Assembly: GCA_002477565.1 (NCBI GenBank)
Contig: DLQL01000105.1
Coordinates: forward strand, 1-25,066
Length of the DNA: 25,066 nucleotides
Direction of reading: 5' to 3'
Source: Flavobacteriaceae bacterium UBA7433
GTDB lineage: Bacteria; Bacteroidota; Bacteroidia; Flavobacteriales; Flavobacteriaceae
The notes under the pieces were generated by a model. That model worked only from the letters and a program-made list of their open reading frames with translations, had not been told where the DNA came from and did not search any database. Position 1 is the first letter of the stretch, and each line of letters begins with the position of its first letter. Made by a program: the position numbers and the translations under genes. This document shows positions 15,368 through 22,975 of the stretch, piece after piece.

Positions 15368-16438
15368 ATGAAACTACGCATGCCATTACAGCAGAGAAAA
15401 GACGCTTTTGTTGCCTTAGGAGCTTTTTTAAGCCAATTTTCAAGAAAGGAAATTCTCCGAAAGGAAAACATCCCTCACAACGATTTGTTTTTTGACGCTT
15501 TCCAAATGCAAATTGACAGGGCACAAGAATCCAACGGATGGTTTACCAAAGACAATGTATTGTTTGCTGTCGAGAGCTGGAGCCAAGCCTTGCGCCCTGA
15601 AAACCTTGACAAATGGACCTCCTCTTATACGTTTGAGCAAGACATCCCCAAAACCATTGCGGTCATCATGGCCGGAAACATTCCAATGGTAGGGTTTCAC
15701 GATTTTTTAAGTGTGCTGATATCTGGACATTCCCTGCTCGCAAAACTGTCCTCCAACGACAAGAATTTCCTTCCGATGCTAGGAAAATACTTGCAATACA
15801 TACTTCCAGAATTCAAAGGTAAAATTACGTTTACAGAAGGGGAATTGTCGGATTTTGACGCTGTGATTGCCACCGGAAGCGACAACACCGCGCGTTATTT
15901 TGATTATTATTTTGGCAAACACCCACACATCATTCGCCAAAACAGAAATACCGTTGCAATTCTCTCTGGAGACGAAGATTCAAAAACTTTGGAACGCATG
16001 AGCGATGACATCTTTCGTTATTTTGGCTTGGGATGCAGGAGTATTTCGAAAATATACCTCCCCAAAGGCTTTGATTTGAACAGGATTTTCAAAGCTGTCT
16101 TCAAACACAAAGACATTATAAATTATGAACGCTATGCCAACAATTACGAATACAACAAAGCGGTCTATTTGATGAGTCTTTTTGACATTCGGGAGAATGG
16201 TTTTTTAATGCTCAAAGAAGACAGCAGTTTTGCATCACCGATTTCCTCGCTCTTTTATGAATATTACGAGGACCTAGATTCTTTGCTCGTCACCTTAGAG
16301 CAGGAACGTGCTAATATTCAATGCATTACAACCGACATTGACGTTGCAGGAAGCATCCCGCTTGGAAAAACACAGGCTCCTTCCCTTTGGGACTATGCCG
16401 ATGGTGTGGATACGCTTCAATTTTTGTTAACATTGTAG
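15368..16438 (+). CDS. LuxC-like acyl-CoA reductase
   Basis: A 356-aa cytosolic enzyme of the LuxC/acyl-CoA reductase family, a branch of the aldehyde-dehydrogenase superfamily that reduces acyl-CoA (or acyl-ACP) to the aldehyde with NAD(P)H. Visible features are the nucleotide-binding stretch TIAVIMAGNIPMVGFHDFLS (96-115), VIATGSDNTARYF (about 166-178) and FGLGCRSISKIYLP, which gives the likely nucleophile Cys223. LuxD/LuxE or luciferase partners are absent, so this is not bioluminescence. From memory, flavobacteria often have this gene directly before serC and serA with a ferredoxin gene on the other side; here the divergent neighbour is instead the GH3 gene. The 94-base gap to serC allows, but does not prove, co-transcription. 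Confidence 0.88.
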   Translation: MKLRMPLQQRKDAFVALGAFLSQFSRKEILRKENIPHNDLFFDAFQMQIDRAQESNGWFTKDNVLFAVESWSQALRPENLDKWTSSYTFEQDIPKTIAVIMAGNIPMVGFHDFLSVLISGHSLLAKLSSNDKNFLPMLGKYLQYILPEFKGKITFTEGELSDFDAVIATGSDNTARYFDYYFGKHPHIIRQNRNTVAILSGDEDSKTLERMSDDIFRYFGLGCRSISKIYLPKGFDLNRIFKAVFKHKDIINYERYANNYEYNKAVYLMSLFDIRENGFLMLKEDSSFASPISSLFYEYYEDLDSLLVTLEQERANIQCITTDIDVAGSIPLGKTQAPSLWDYADGVDTLQFLLTL

Positions 16439-16532
16439 TGAATAATTTAGCCGTTTTAAGATGGTAAAATGAATTTAATTGCCGAAATTTGCGTTTCGTT
16501 TATTGTAAAAATAACTCAGACAACTTTTCCCA

Positions 16533-17591
16533 ATGAAAAAACATAATTTTAGTGCAGGCCCCTCAGTATTGCCTCAAGAAGTTTTAAAAAAAGCAAGCGA
16601 AGCCATTGTTGATTTTCAAGGTCTCGGCTTGTCCTTGATTGAGATTTCTCACCGCAGCAAAGAATTCATTGCTGTGATGGACAAAGCACAAGCTTTGGTC
16701 AAAGAATTGTTAGCACTCCCCGAAGGCTACTCCGTACTCTTTGTGCAAGGAGGTGCGAGTACCGAATTTGTAATGGCGCCCTACAACTTGATGAAAATCG
16801 GTGGCAAAGCCGCTTACTTAGACACGGGTTCTTGGAGTTCTAAAGCCATCAAAGAGGCGAAAATTTTTGGAGACACCGTGGTCGTTGCTTCTTCAAAAGA
16901 CAAAGGATACAATTACATCCCCAAGGGATACGACGTACCCAAAGACGCAGACTACATTCACTTTACTTCCAACAATACCATTTTTGGGACACAATTGAAC
17001 GAGTTTCCTGGAGACACTTTAAAAGTGGTAGACATGAGTTCGGATATATTTTCAAGAACCTTGGACTACAGTCAATTTGACGTGGTCTATGCGGGTGCTC
17101 AAAAAAACATGGGGCCAGCAGGAACGACTTTGGTCATCGTCAAAGATGAAATTCTTGGAAAATCGGGGCGACAAATCCCTTCCATGTTGGACTATCAAAT
17201 TCATGCAGACAAAGGAAGCATGTTCAACACCCCTCCTGTCTTTGCAGTATATGTCTCTATGTTGACCTTGGAGTGGTTGAAAGAAAATGGAGGAGTCACT
17301 GGCATTGAAAAAGCCAACGAAGAAAAAGCAGCTTTGCTCTATGCTGAGATTGACAACAATCCTTCTTTTGTAGGATTTGCAGCCAAAGAAGACCGTTCTA
17401 AAATGAATGTAACCTTCAATTTGACAGATACATCCTTAAAAGAAAAATTTGACAGTCTTTGTGTTGCCGCTGGAATCAGCGCCTTGAACGGTCACCGAAG
17501 TGTGGGTGGATACAGAGCGAGCATTTACAACGCACTTCCATTGGAAAGCGTCAACGTGTTGATCAAAGCCATGCAAGACTTGAACAAATAA
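16533..17591 (+). CDS. serC: Phosphoserine aminotransferase
   Basis: A 352-aa class V PLP aminotransferase that converts 3-phosphohydroxypyruvate and glutamate to phosphoserine and 2-oxoglutarate, the second step of serine synthesis; it can also serve pyridoxal-phosphate synthesis. The N-terminus MKKHNFSAGPSVLP is the family hallmark, EISHRSKEF (37-45) carries the phosphate-binding His-Arg pair, GGAST (73-77) binds the cofactor phosphate, and YAGAQKNMGPAG gives the Schiff-base Lys191. The C-terminal GHRSVGGYRASIYNALPLE is also typical. Length is normal. It is followed after 52 bases by serA, which makes its substrate, so the two genes form a pathway pair. Confidence 0.97.
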   Translation: MKKHNFSAGPSVLPQEVLKKASEAIVDFQGLGLSLIEISHRSKEFIAVMDKAQALVKELLALPEGYSVLFVQGGASTEFVMAPYNLMKIGGKAAYLDTGSWSSKAIKEAKIFGDTVVVASSKDKGYNYIPKGYDVPKDADYIHFTSNNTIFGTQLNEFPGDTLKVVDMSSDIFSRTLDYSQFDVVYAGAQKNMGPAGTTLVIVKDEILGKSGRQIPSMLDYQIHADKGSMFNTPPVFAVYVSMLTLEWLKENGGVTGIEKANEEKAALLYAEIDNNPSFVGFAAKEDRSKMNVTFNLTDTSLKEKFDSLCVAAGISALNGHRSVGGYRASIYNALPLESVNVLIKAMQDLNK

Positions 17592-17608
17592 CAAACATTC
17601 GAACTTAA

Positions 17609-17624
17609 CGTTGCCCCGGCAACG
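17609..17624 (+). repeat. Perfect GC-rich palindrome between serC and serA
   Basis: CGTTGCC-CC-GGCAACG: 7-bp arms with a 2-base centre (6-bp stem with a CCCG loop if folded as RNA), lying between the serC stop and the serA start. No U-run follows, so it is not an intrinsic terminator; a small mRNA hairpin or protein site is possible. It stands out from the A/T-rich surroundings. Confidence 0.7.
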
Positions 17625-17643
17625 CAAACATAAATCTAAAAAA

Positions 17644-18594
17644 ATGAAAGTATTAGCAAATGACGGATTGGCTCAAAGTGGTGTAACCGCCTTAGAAGCT
17701 GCCGGTTTCGAAGTCCTCCTTACCAGTGTTGCCCAAGAGCAACTGGAAAGTTTTATCAACCAAGAAAATATCGACGTCCTATTAGTTCGCAGTGCTACAA
17801 CCGTTCGTCAAGAATTGATTGACGCTTGCCCTTCAATGAAAATCATCGGTCGTGGTGGTGTCGGAATGGACAACATCGATGTACAATACGCTCGTGATAA
17901 AGGAGTGCACGTGATCAATACTCCTGCTGCCTCTTCACATTCAGTTGCAGAATTGGTTTTTGCACACCTGACAGGAATGGCACGTTTCTTACACGACGCA
18001 AACAGAAACATGCCTTTGGAAGGGGAGTCCAATTTCAAAGGATTGAAAAAAGCCTACGCAAAGGGCGTAGAATTAAAAGGAAAAACATTGGGTGTACTTG
18101 GATTTGGACGTATCGGTCAGGCGACTGCCGCCGTAGCCTTGCGTTTGGGGATGAAAGTAGTTGCTTTCGACCCTTTTATGGAATCGGCAACCCTTAGCTT
18201 GGACTTTTTTGACGGGCAATCCATCGCACTTAAAATAGACACGATTTCCAAAGAAGAAGTCCTCAAACAAGCTGACTTTTTGACCCTTCACGTTCCTGCT
18301 CAAGACGGTTACGTGATTGGCGCAAACGAACTTGAAATCATGAAAGACGGTGCCTTTATCGCCAATGCGGCTCGTGGTGGCGTAATTGACGAAGTGGCTT
18401 TGTTGGCGGCTCTTGACAAAGGGAAATTGGCTGGTGCTGCTTTGGATGTTTTTGAAACAGAACCAAAACCCGCAGTTCAAGTATTGATGCATTCAAAAGT
18501 TTCTTTGACACCTCACATCGGTGCAGCAACTGGAGAAGCACAAGACCGAATCGGAGGAGAATTAGCTACTCAAATCATCACATTGCTTGCATAA
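17644..18594 (+). CDS. serA: D-3-phosphoglycerate dehydrogenase, short form
   Basis: A 316-aa NAD-dependent D-2-hydroxyacid dehydrogenase which, beside serC, is most likely the 3-phosphoglycerate dehydrogenase that starts serine synthesis. The Rossmann fingerprint GFGRIGQA (153-160) with Asp176 as ribose-binding acid is visible, and the catalytic Arg244 (NAARGG), Glu273 (DVFETEP) and His291 (PHIGA) are all present. It lacks the C-terminal ACT domain of E. coli SerA, so serine feedback through ACT is not expected. The frame is open to a TTG at 17611 inside the palindrome; the ATG at 17644 (MKVLANDGL) is the natural start. Other 2-hydroxyacid dehydrogenases look similar, so the assignment depends partly on context. 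A strong terminator follows 17 bases after the stop. Confidence 0.94.
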   Translation: MKVLANDGLAQSGVTALEAAGFEVLLTSVAQEQLESFINQENIDVLLVRSATTVRQELIDACPSMKIIGRGGVGMDNIDVQYARDKGVHVINTPAASSHSVAELVFAHLTGMARFLHDANRNMPLEGESNFKGLKKAYAKGVELKGKTLGVLGFGRIGQATAAVALRLGMKVVAFDPFMESATLSLDFFDGQSIALKIDTISKEEVLKQADFLTLHVPAQDGYVIGANELEIMKDGAFIANAARGGVIDEVALLAALDKGKLAGAALDVFETEPKPAVQVLMHSKVSLTPHIGAATGEAQDRIGGELATQIITLLA

Positions 18595-18611
18595 GCGCTG
18601 TTGTTCTTCAT

Positions 18612-18647
18612 AAAAAAAGACAGTCCTTCAGAGGACTGTCTTTTTTT
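18612..18647 (+). terminator. Intrinsic terminator after serA (bidirectional shape)
   Basis: GACAGTCC (18619-18626) pairs with GGACTGTC (18633-18640), with an extra T-A pair and a TCAG loop; seven A precede and seven T follow. The A-run and T-run also pair, so the structure is symmetrical. It ends the serC-serA unit. Confidence 0.95.
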
Positions 18648-18729
18648 ATGGCTTTGTTTCGTTTGACTAGGATTGTTATTTTAGACCTGAAAATATACAG
18701 GCAGACGTAGTTTTACATGATAATAATGG

Positions 18730-18737
18730 TATCTTTG
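18730..18737 (+). promoter_or_regulatory. -7 promoter box of the yggS unit
   Basis: TATCTTTG, an exact TAnnTTTG, 40 bases before the ATG at 18778. A TTTT at 18711-18714 is the only -33 candidate and is weak. Confidence 0.45.
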
Positions 18738-18777
18738 AGATTTAGCAACTACTATTTATCAGTCCTCCCGTTTAGAT

Positions 18778-19416
18778 ATGTCTATACAAAAAAACATTTC
18801 TTCCCTCGCTCAAAACATCCCCTCAAATGTTCATTTAGTAGCCGTGTCCAAAACCAAGCCAATCCCAATGATACAGGAAGCTTACGAAGCAGGCCAACGT
18901 GCTTTTGGAGAAAACAAAGTCCAAGAAATGGTCAGCAAATGGGAATCTTTGCCCAAAGACATCCAATGGCATTTTATCGGTCACCTTCAAAAGAACAAAG
19001 TGAAATACATGGCGGCTTTTGTCTCTTTGATTCACGGGGTTGATAGTTTGAGTACTTTACGAGAAATCGAAAAACAAGCGAAAAAACACCAACGTGTGAT
19101 CTCCTGTTTACTGCAAGTAAAAATTGCGGAAGAAGCAACGAAGTTCGGATTGCCCATGATCGAAATACAAAAAATTCTCTTCTCAGAAGAATTGAAAAAA
19201 ATGAAACATGTAAAAATTGTAGGACTGATGGGGATGGCCAGTTTTACGGATGACACCGAACAGGTTGCAAAGGAATTTCGTTCTTTAAAGGACTTTTTTG
19301 ACCAGACAGACTTAGCTGTTTTATCTATGGGAATGAGTGGCGATTACCATATCGCAATTAAGGAAGGCGCGACCATGGTCCGCTTGGGAAGTTCAATTTT
19401 TGGAGCACGAAATTAA
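18778..19416 (+). CDS. yggS: YggS/PLPBP-family pyridoxal-phosphate homeostasis protein
   Basis: A 212-aa single-domain PLP-binding protein with an alanine-racemase-like barrel but no known enzyme activity; the family balances free PLP and, through it, amino- and keto-acid pools. HLVAVSKTKP gives the PLP Lys25, FGENKVQE (43-50) and WHFIGHLQKNK (64-74) are the family signatures, and SMGMSGDYHIAIKEGATMVR (187-206) followed by LGSSIFG binds the phosphate. Length is slightly below the usual 220-235 aa but all motifs are present. It is the first gene of a tight run: the exonuclease gene starts 30 bases after its stop. The frame starts at the ATG at 18778, right before a typical N-terminus. Confidence 0.95.
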   Translation: MSIQKNISSLAQNIPSNVHLVAVSKTKPIPMIQEAYEAGQRAFGENKVQEMVSKWESLPKDIQWHFIGHLQKNKVKYMAAFVSLIHGVDSLSTLREIEKQAKKHQRVISCLLQVKIAEEATKFGLPMIEIQKILFSEELKKMKHVKIVGLMGMASFTDDTEQVAKEFRSLKDFFDQTDLAVLSMGMSGDYHIAIKEGATMVRLGSSIFGARN

Positions 19417-19446
19417 AAAACCAATACAAAAAGAACCACAGAGTAC

Positions 19447-20532
19447 ATGTACGCGATTATAGATTTTGAAACGACCGGAGGCAAATTCAATGAAGAAGGC
19501 ATCACAGAGGTCGCCATCTACAAATACGATGGCCATCAGATAGTAGATCAGTTGATCACACTCGTAAATCCTGAAAGACCGATCCAACCTTTTGTTGTCA
19601 AGCTAACAGGAATTACACCCAATATGGTCCGAACGGCTCCAAAGTTTCACGAAGTTGCCAAGCGGATTGTAGAAATCACTGAAGATTGTGTTTTTATTGC
19701 CCACAACACCTCTTTTGATTATCGAATTCTCCGTACAGAATTCAAACGCTTGGGCTTTGATTACACAAGAGAAACCCTTTGTACGGTGGAGTTGAGTAAA
19801 AAGCTTATCCCTGAAATGCCTTCCTACAGTTTGGGAAAATTGTGCCGCGCTTTAGGCATCCCCATGAGCGACAGACATCGAGCTAGTGGTGATGCACTGG
19901 CAACCTTGAAATTGTTTAAATTTTTGTTGACCAAAGACCTGTCAAAAGAAATTACAAAAAGCTCCATAAAGATTTTGGTAGACAAAGTAAAAGTGATTTC
20001 TGACAAGTTGAACAAAATGATTGAAGATGCCCCCACTGTGATGGGTGTTTTTTACATACACAATAAAGAAGGAGAGGTGATTTACATCGGGAGGAATAAA
20101 AACATCAAAAAAGGCATCAACCAACTCTACCTTAAAACCTCCAAAAAAATACTAAAACTTCAAGCACATTCCCACTCGATCAGTCATGAAGAAACAGGAA
20201 ACGAGTTGATGGCACAATTGAAATTTGACATGGCTTCTTTGAAGCACAAACCCAAATTCAACAACCACCGGAAAAAGAACTTGCAAACGGTCGTTTTCAA
20301 CAATGACAACATGCTTCTGATTGACAAGGGAAGGCATGCTCAAGAGAAATCAGTTGTATTGATCGAAGAAAACCAAATTTTAGGTGTTGGATTCATCGAT
20401 TTGGCCCATCAATTCAACAACATGGACATTCTCAAAACGTTGCTTACTAAAATTGAAGATACGTCAGCAACAAGATATGCAACCAAAAGATACCTCGAAG
20501 CAGGAAAAATAGAGCGCATCGTTCGGTATTGA
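19447..20532 (+). CDS. DEDDh exonuclease (DnaQ-like) fused to a degenerate GIY-YIG domain
   Basis: A 361-aa protein. Residues 1-165 form an epsilon/DnaQ-type 3'-5' exonuclease with all catalytic residues: IDFETTGG (Asp6, Glu8), HNTSFDYRIL (Asp91) and DRHRASGDALAT (His144, Asp149). Residues about 197-272 align with a GIY-YIG (UvrC/Cho-type) nuclease: GVFYIHN and VIYIGRNKNI are readable, but the helix normally ending in the catalytic Glu reads NELMAQLKF with Phe260 in that place, and the usual Arg-rich KR stretch is KKGINQ. The C-terminal part (about 285-361) matches the tail I remember in flavobacterial homologues of about 450-460 aa; the intervening segment seems to be missing. DNA repair is the likely setting; cleavage by the second domain is doubtful. 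Follows yggS closely. Confidence 0.9.
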   Translation: MYAIIDFETTGGKFNEEGITEVAIYKYDGHQIVDQLITLVNPERPIQPFVVKLTGITPNMVRTAPKFHEVAKRIVEITEDCVFIAHNTSFDYRILRTEFKRLGFDYTRETLCTVELSKKLIPEMPSYSLGKLCRALGIPMSDRHRASGDALATLKLFKFLLTKDLSKEITKSSIKILVDKVKVISDKLNKMIEDAPTVMGVFYIHNKEGEVIYIGRNKNIKKGINQLYLKTSKKILKLQAHSHSISHEETGNELMAQLKFDMASLKHKPKFNNHRKKNLQTVVFNNDNMLLIDKGRHAQEKSVVLIEENQILGVGFIDLAHQFNNMDILKTLLTKIEDTSATRYATKRYLEAGKIERIVRY

Positions 20533-20545
20533 ATAAAGAACAGCA

Positions 20546-21364
20546 ATGAAAGACACGCATCAAACTTGGAAAAAAAAATTACACGAAATCATCTACGAAG
20601 CAGATACCCCCAAAGGGAAGTTGTTTGATGTTCTCTTAATGCTGGCCATTTTGGCAAGCATCGCATTGGTGCTGCTGGAAAGCGTTCCAAGTATCGGGAT
20701 GCGCTACCCTACTTTTTTCAACAGCGCAGAATGGAGCATCACCATTCTATTTACCATCGAATACCTTTTGCGAATTGTATCCATCAAAAAACCCAAGCAC
20801 TATATTTTCAGTTATCTGGGGGTCATTGATTTGTTGTCTACCCTTCCAAAGTACCTTTCTTTGCTTATCGGAGGCAGCCATGCCCTTCTTATTTTACGTG
20901 CCCTAAGATTGTTACGTGTCTTTCGGATTTTAAAAATCACTCGTTATATCGGCGCCTCCAACAAACTGCTTGCAGCTCTCCGAGCAAGCCGCCCTAAAAT
21001 TGCTGTTTTTCTTTTTACTGTGGTCGTTATTTCCATCATTTTAGGCACCGTCATGTATTTGGTCGAAGCGAGAGCTGGCAGTGGTTTTACAAGCATTCCC
21101 AGGAGTGTGTATTGGACCATCGTCACACTGACAACAGTGGGTTATGGAGACATTGCTCCTGTGACTACTTTGGGTCAATTCATCGCTTCCATTGTAATGA
21201 TCCTCGGGTATGCAATCATTGCCGTTCCTACAGGGATTGTTTCTGCAGAGTACAGCAGTCATTTCAGCAAAACACCGACAAACACTCAATCTTGTTCTAA
21301 TTGCAATTTTGACACACATTCTGACGAGGCTGCATTTTGCAATCAATGCGGGGAAAAGCTGTGA
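20546..21364 (+). CDS. Voltage-gated-type potassium channel with C-terminal zinc ribbon
   Basis: A 272-aa inner-membrane protein with the six-helix Kv layout: S1 about 27-45, S2 62-78, S3 88-105, an S4 voltage-sensor helix ILRALRLLRVFRILKITR (116-133) with Arg/Lys at every third place, S5 150-173, pore loop with the selectivity filter TTVGYGD (196-202) and S6 209-235. After S6 there is a short linker and then CSNC-X11-CNQC (Cys250, 253, 265, 268), a zinc ribbon in the cytosol. There is no RCK/TrkA-N or cyclic-nucleotide domain. K+ conduction opened by voltage is expected from family knowledge; the zinc ribbon could serve assembly, partner binding or redox/metal sensing. The start is 13 bases after the exonuclease stop, indicating co-transcription. 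Confidence 0.93.
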   Translation: MKDTHQTWKKKLHEIIYEADTPKGKLFDVLLMLAILASIALVLLESVPSIGMRYPTFFNSAEWSITILFTIEYLLRIVSIKKPKHYIFSYLGVIDLLSTLPKYLSLLIGGSHALLILRALRLLRVFRILKITRYIGASNKLLAALRASRPKIAVFLFTVVVISIILGTVMYLVEARAGSGFTSIPRSVYWTIVTLTTVGYGDIAPVTTLGQFIASIVMILGYAIIAVPTGIVSAEYSSHFSKTPTNTQSCSNCNFDTHSDEAAFCNQCGEKL

Positions 21365-21393
21365 CAAAACTTTTTCACAAACGCGGTATTGTC

Positions 21394-21401
21394 TATTTTT
21401 G
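21394..21401 (+). promoter_or_regulatory. -7 promoter box of miaA
   Basis: TATTTTTG matches TAnnTTTG; a TTTTT run (21371-21375) lies 18 bases upstream as a possible -33 element. It ends 21 bases before the ATG at 21423 and supports that start over the in-frame ATG at 21210 inside the channel gene. Confidence 0.55.
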
Positions 21402-21422
21402 AATTCAACGAACTTAAAAAAC

Positions 21423-22328
21423 ATGTCCTCAAAAACCTTGATCAGCATTGTTGGCCCCACTGCAATTGGAAAAACAGCATTGAGCATTGAAATTGCCCAA
21501 CACTTTCAGGCGCCAATTCTGTCTTGTGACTCGCGGCAATTTTACAAAGAAATCGCAATCGGAACTGCCGTTCCTTCAGAAGAAGAACTGGAGCAAGCAC
21601 CGCACTATTTCATCCAAAATCGATCTATTTTCGAAAATTACAATGTGGGGCAGTTTGAAAGGGATGCCTTGGCACAATTGGAGCAGTTGTTTTTAAAAAA
21701 GGAGGTGGTTGTTCTGGTAGGCGGTAGTGGTTTGTATGTGGATGCCTTGCTCAAAGGATTGGACCATTTCCCTGAAATTGATCCTAAAATAAGACAGCAA
21801 CTGAACCAAGAACTCGCGGAAGAAGGCCTTTCAGTTTTACAAAATCGACTTAAGGAATTGGATGCCGAGACTTATGAAAAAACAACCTTACACAATCCGC
21901 ACAGGGTCATTCGTGCGTTGGAAGTGTGCATCGGTTCTGGAAAGCCCTATTCCTCTTTTAAAAACAAACCCAAAGCAATTCGAAACTTTGAAACCCTTCG
22001 CATTGGATTGACAGCTGAGCGCAACTTGATTTACGACCGCATCAACCGAAGAGTCGATCGCATGATGGAAAATGGTTTGTTGGAAGAAGCGAGGCGCGTA
22101 CATCCGCACAAAGACTTGAACGCACTTCAAACAGTCGGATACCGCGAACTGTTTGCCTACTTTGAGGAGAAGTGCGAATTGGAAGCTGCTGTTGCAGAGA
22201 TTAAAAAAAATACACGCCGCTTTGCCAAACGTCAAATGACATGGTTCAAAAAGGATGCAGACACCACTTGGTTTGACCACAAAACAGCATTGAAAACAAT
22301 TGTGGAACACCTAGAAAAATCAATATAG
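21423..22328 (+). CDS. miaA: tRNA dimethylallyltransferase
   Basis: A 301-aa enzyme that transfers the dimethylallyl group to N6 of A37 in tRNAs reading UNN codons, the first step towards ms2i6A. The P-loop GPTAIGKT (11-18), the substrate motif CDSRQFYKE (with Asp36), GTAVPSEEEL, LVGGSGLYVDALLKGLD and the C-terminal TRRFAKRQMTWFKKD are all MiaA signatures. Length is typical. The in-frame extension to 21210 lies within the upstream channel gene and lacks family similarity; the ATG at 21423 is chosen because the P-loop sits ten residues in and a promoter lies just before it. A thioesterase gene follows 45 bases downstream and may be co-transcribed. Confidence 0.97.
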   Translation: MSSKTLISIVGPTAIGKTALSIEIAQHFQAPILSCDSRQFYKEIAIGTAVPSEEELEQAPHYFIQNRSIFENYNVGQFERDALAQLEQLFLKKEVVVLVGGSGLYVDALLKGLDHFPEIDPKIRQQLNQELAEEGLSVLQNRLKELDAETYEKTTLHNPHRVIRALEVCIGSGKPYSSFKNKPKAIRNFETLRIGLTAERNLIYDRINRRVDRMMENGLLEEARRVHPHKDLNALQTVGYRELFAYFEEKCELEAAVAEIKKNTRRFAKRQMTWFKKDADTTWFDHKTALKTIVEHLEKSI

Positions 22329-22373
22329 CATTCTCAATCATTGCGAACAATAATCATAACAAAACCACATTTC

Positions 22374-22868
22374 ATGACTCAACTCCCCCAAATCTTAGAA
22401 AGTTTTAAAAAAATTCGTTTCCAAGATTGTGACCCCTTCAACCATTTGAACAACGGACGCTATGTCGATTATTTTATCAATGCCCGTGAAGACCAACTCT
22501 TGACCTATTACGACATCGATCTTTTTAAAATCATTCAAGAACAAGGCCTCGGATGGGTAGTGTCTAACAATAAAATCGCTTACCTAAAACCGGTCTTCAC
22601 AATGGAAGAAGTTTGCATACAATCTCAGCTGATTTGTTATGATTCGCGCAGTATTGAAGTGGAGATGCGGATGTGGAACAAAGATAAAACCATTTTAAAA
22701 ACGGTTGCTTGGTTTGGTTTTGCTCCATTCCACTTAAAAAAAAATCGCGTTGAACCCCATACAGATGTTTTCATGGAAATCTTTGAATCGGTTGTTTTGC
22801 CCATTCCTCAAAAAGTATTTGAGCAGCGTGTCCTATACCTAAAGAATAACACTTACAAAATCACTTAA
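22374..22868 (+). CDS. Hot-dog fold acyl-CoA thioesterase (4HBT type)
   Basis: A 164-aa cytosolic protein of the 4-hydroxybenzoyl-CoA thioesterase superfamily, which hydrolyses acyl-CoA or acyl-ACP thioesters. The motif RFQDCDPFNHLNNGRYVDYF (15-34) has the family pattern RxxDxDxxxHxNN, with Asp20 the likely catalytic residue; the later strands GWVVSNNKIAYLKPVFTMEE and SIEVEMRMWNKDKTILKTVA fit the remaining hot-dog sheet. Substrate chain length cannot be told from sequence. The frame extends to a TTG at 22341, but the ATG at 22374 gives the usual short N-terminus. No own promoter is obvious, so it probably shares the miaA transcript. Confidence 0.87.
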   Translation: MTQLPQILESFKKIRFQDCDPFNHLNNGRYVDYFINAREDQLLTYYDIDLFKIIQEQGLGWVVSNNKIAYLKPVFTMEEVCIQSQLICYDSRSIEVEMRMWNKDKTILKTVAWFGFAPFHLKKNRVEPHTDVFMEIFESVVLPIPQKVFEQRVLYLKNNTYKIT

Positions 22869-22941
22869 AACAACCCTTGTTAAGAATCAAATTTCTTGAG
22901 GATAATCGCATCGAACGGTTTCTATTTACAGTCCTTTGCTG

Positions 22942-22949
22942 TATATTTG
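22942..22949 (+). promoter_or_regulatory. -7 promoter box of dapD
   Basis: TATATTTG, an exact TAnnTTTG, 26 bases before the ATG at 22976. The -33 region (GGTTTC near 22917-22922, about 19 bases upstream) is only a partial match. Confidence 0.5.
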
Positions 22950-22975
22950 CGCTTTACCATTAAAAAGATTTCACT

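Noticed and set aside
18073..18492. 139-codon minus-strand frame inside serA
   Set aside because: Complement of the conserved NAD-binding domain; no independent coding evidence.
21041..21487. 148-codon minus-strand frame across the K+ channel end and miaA start
   Set aside because: Opposite two strongly supported genes and a promoter; its Cys/His-rich look comes from the complement of these regions.
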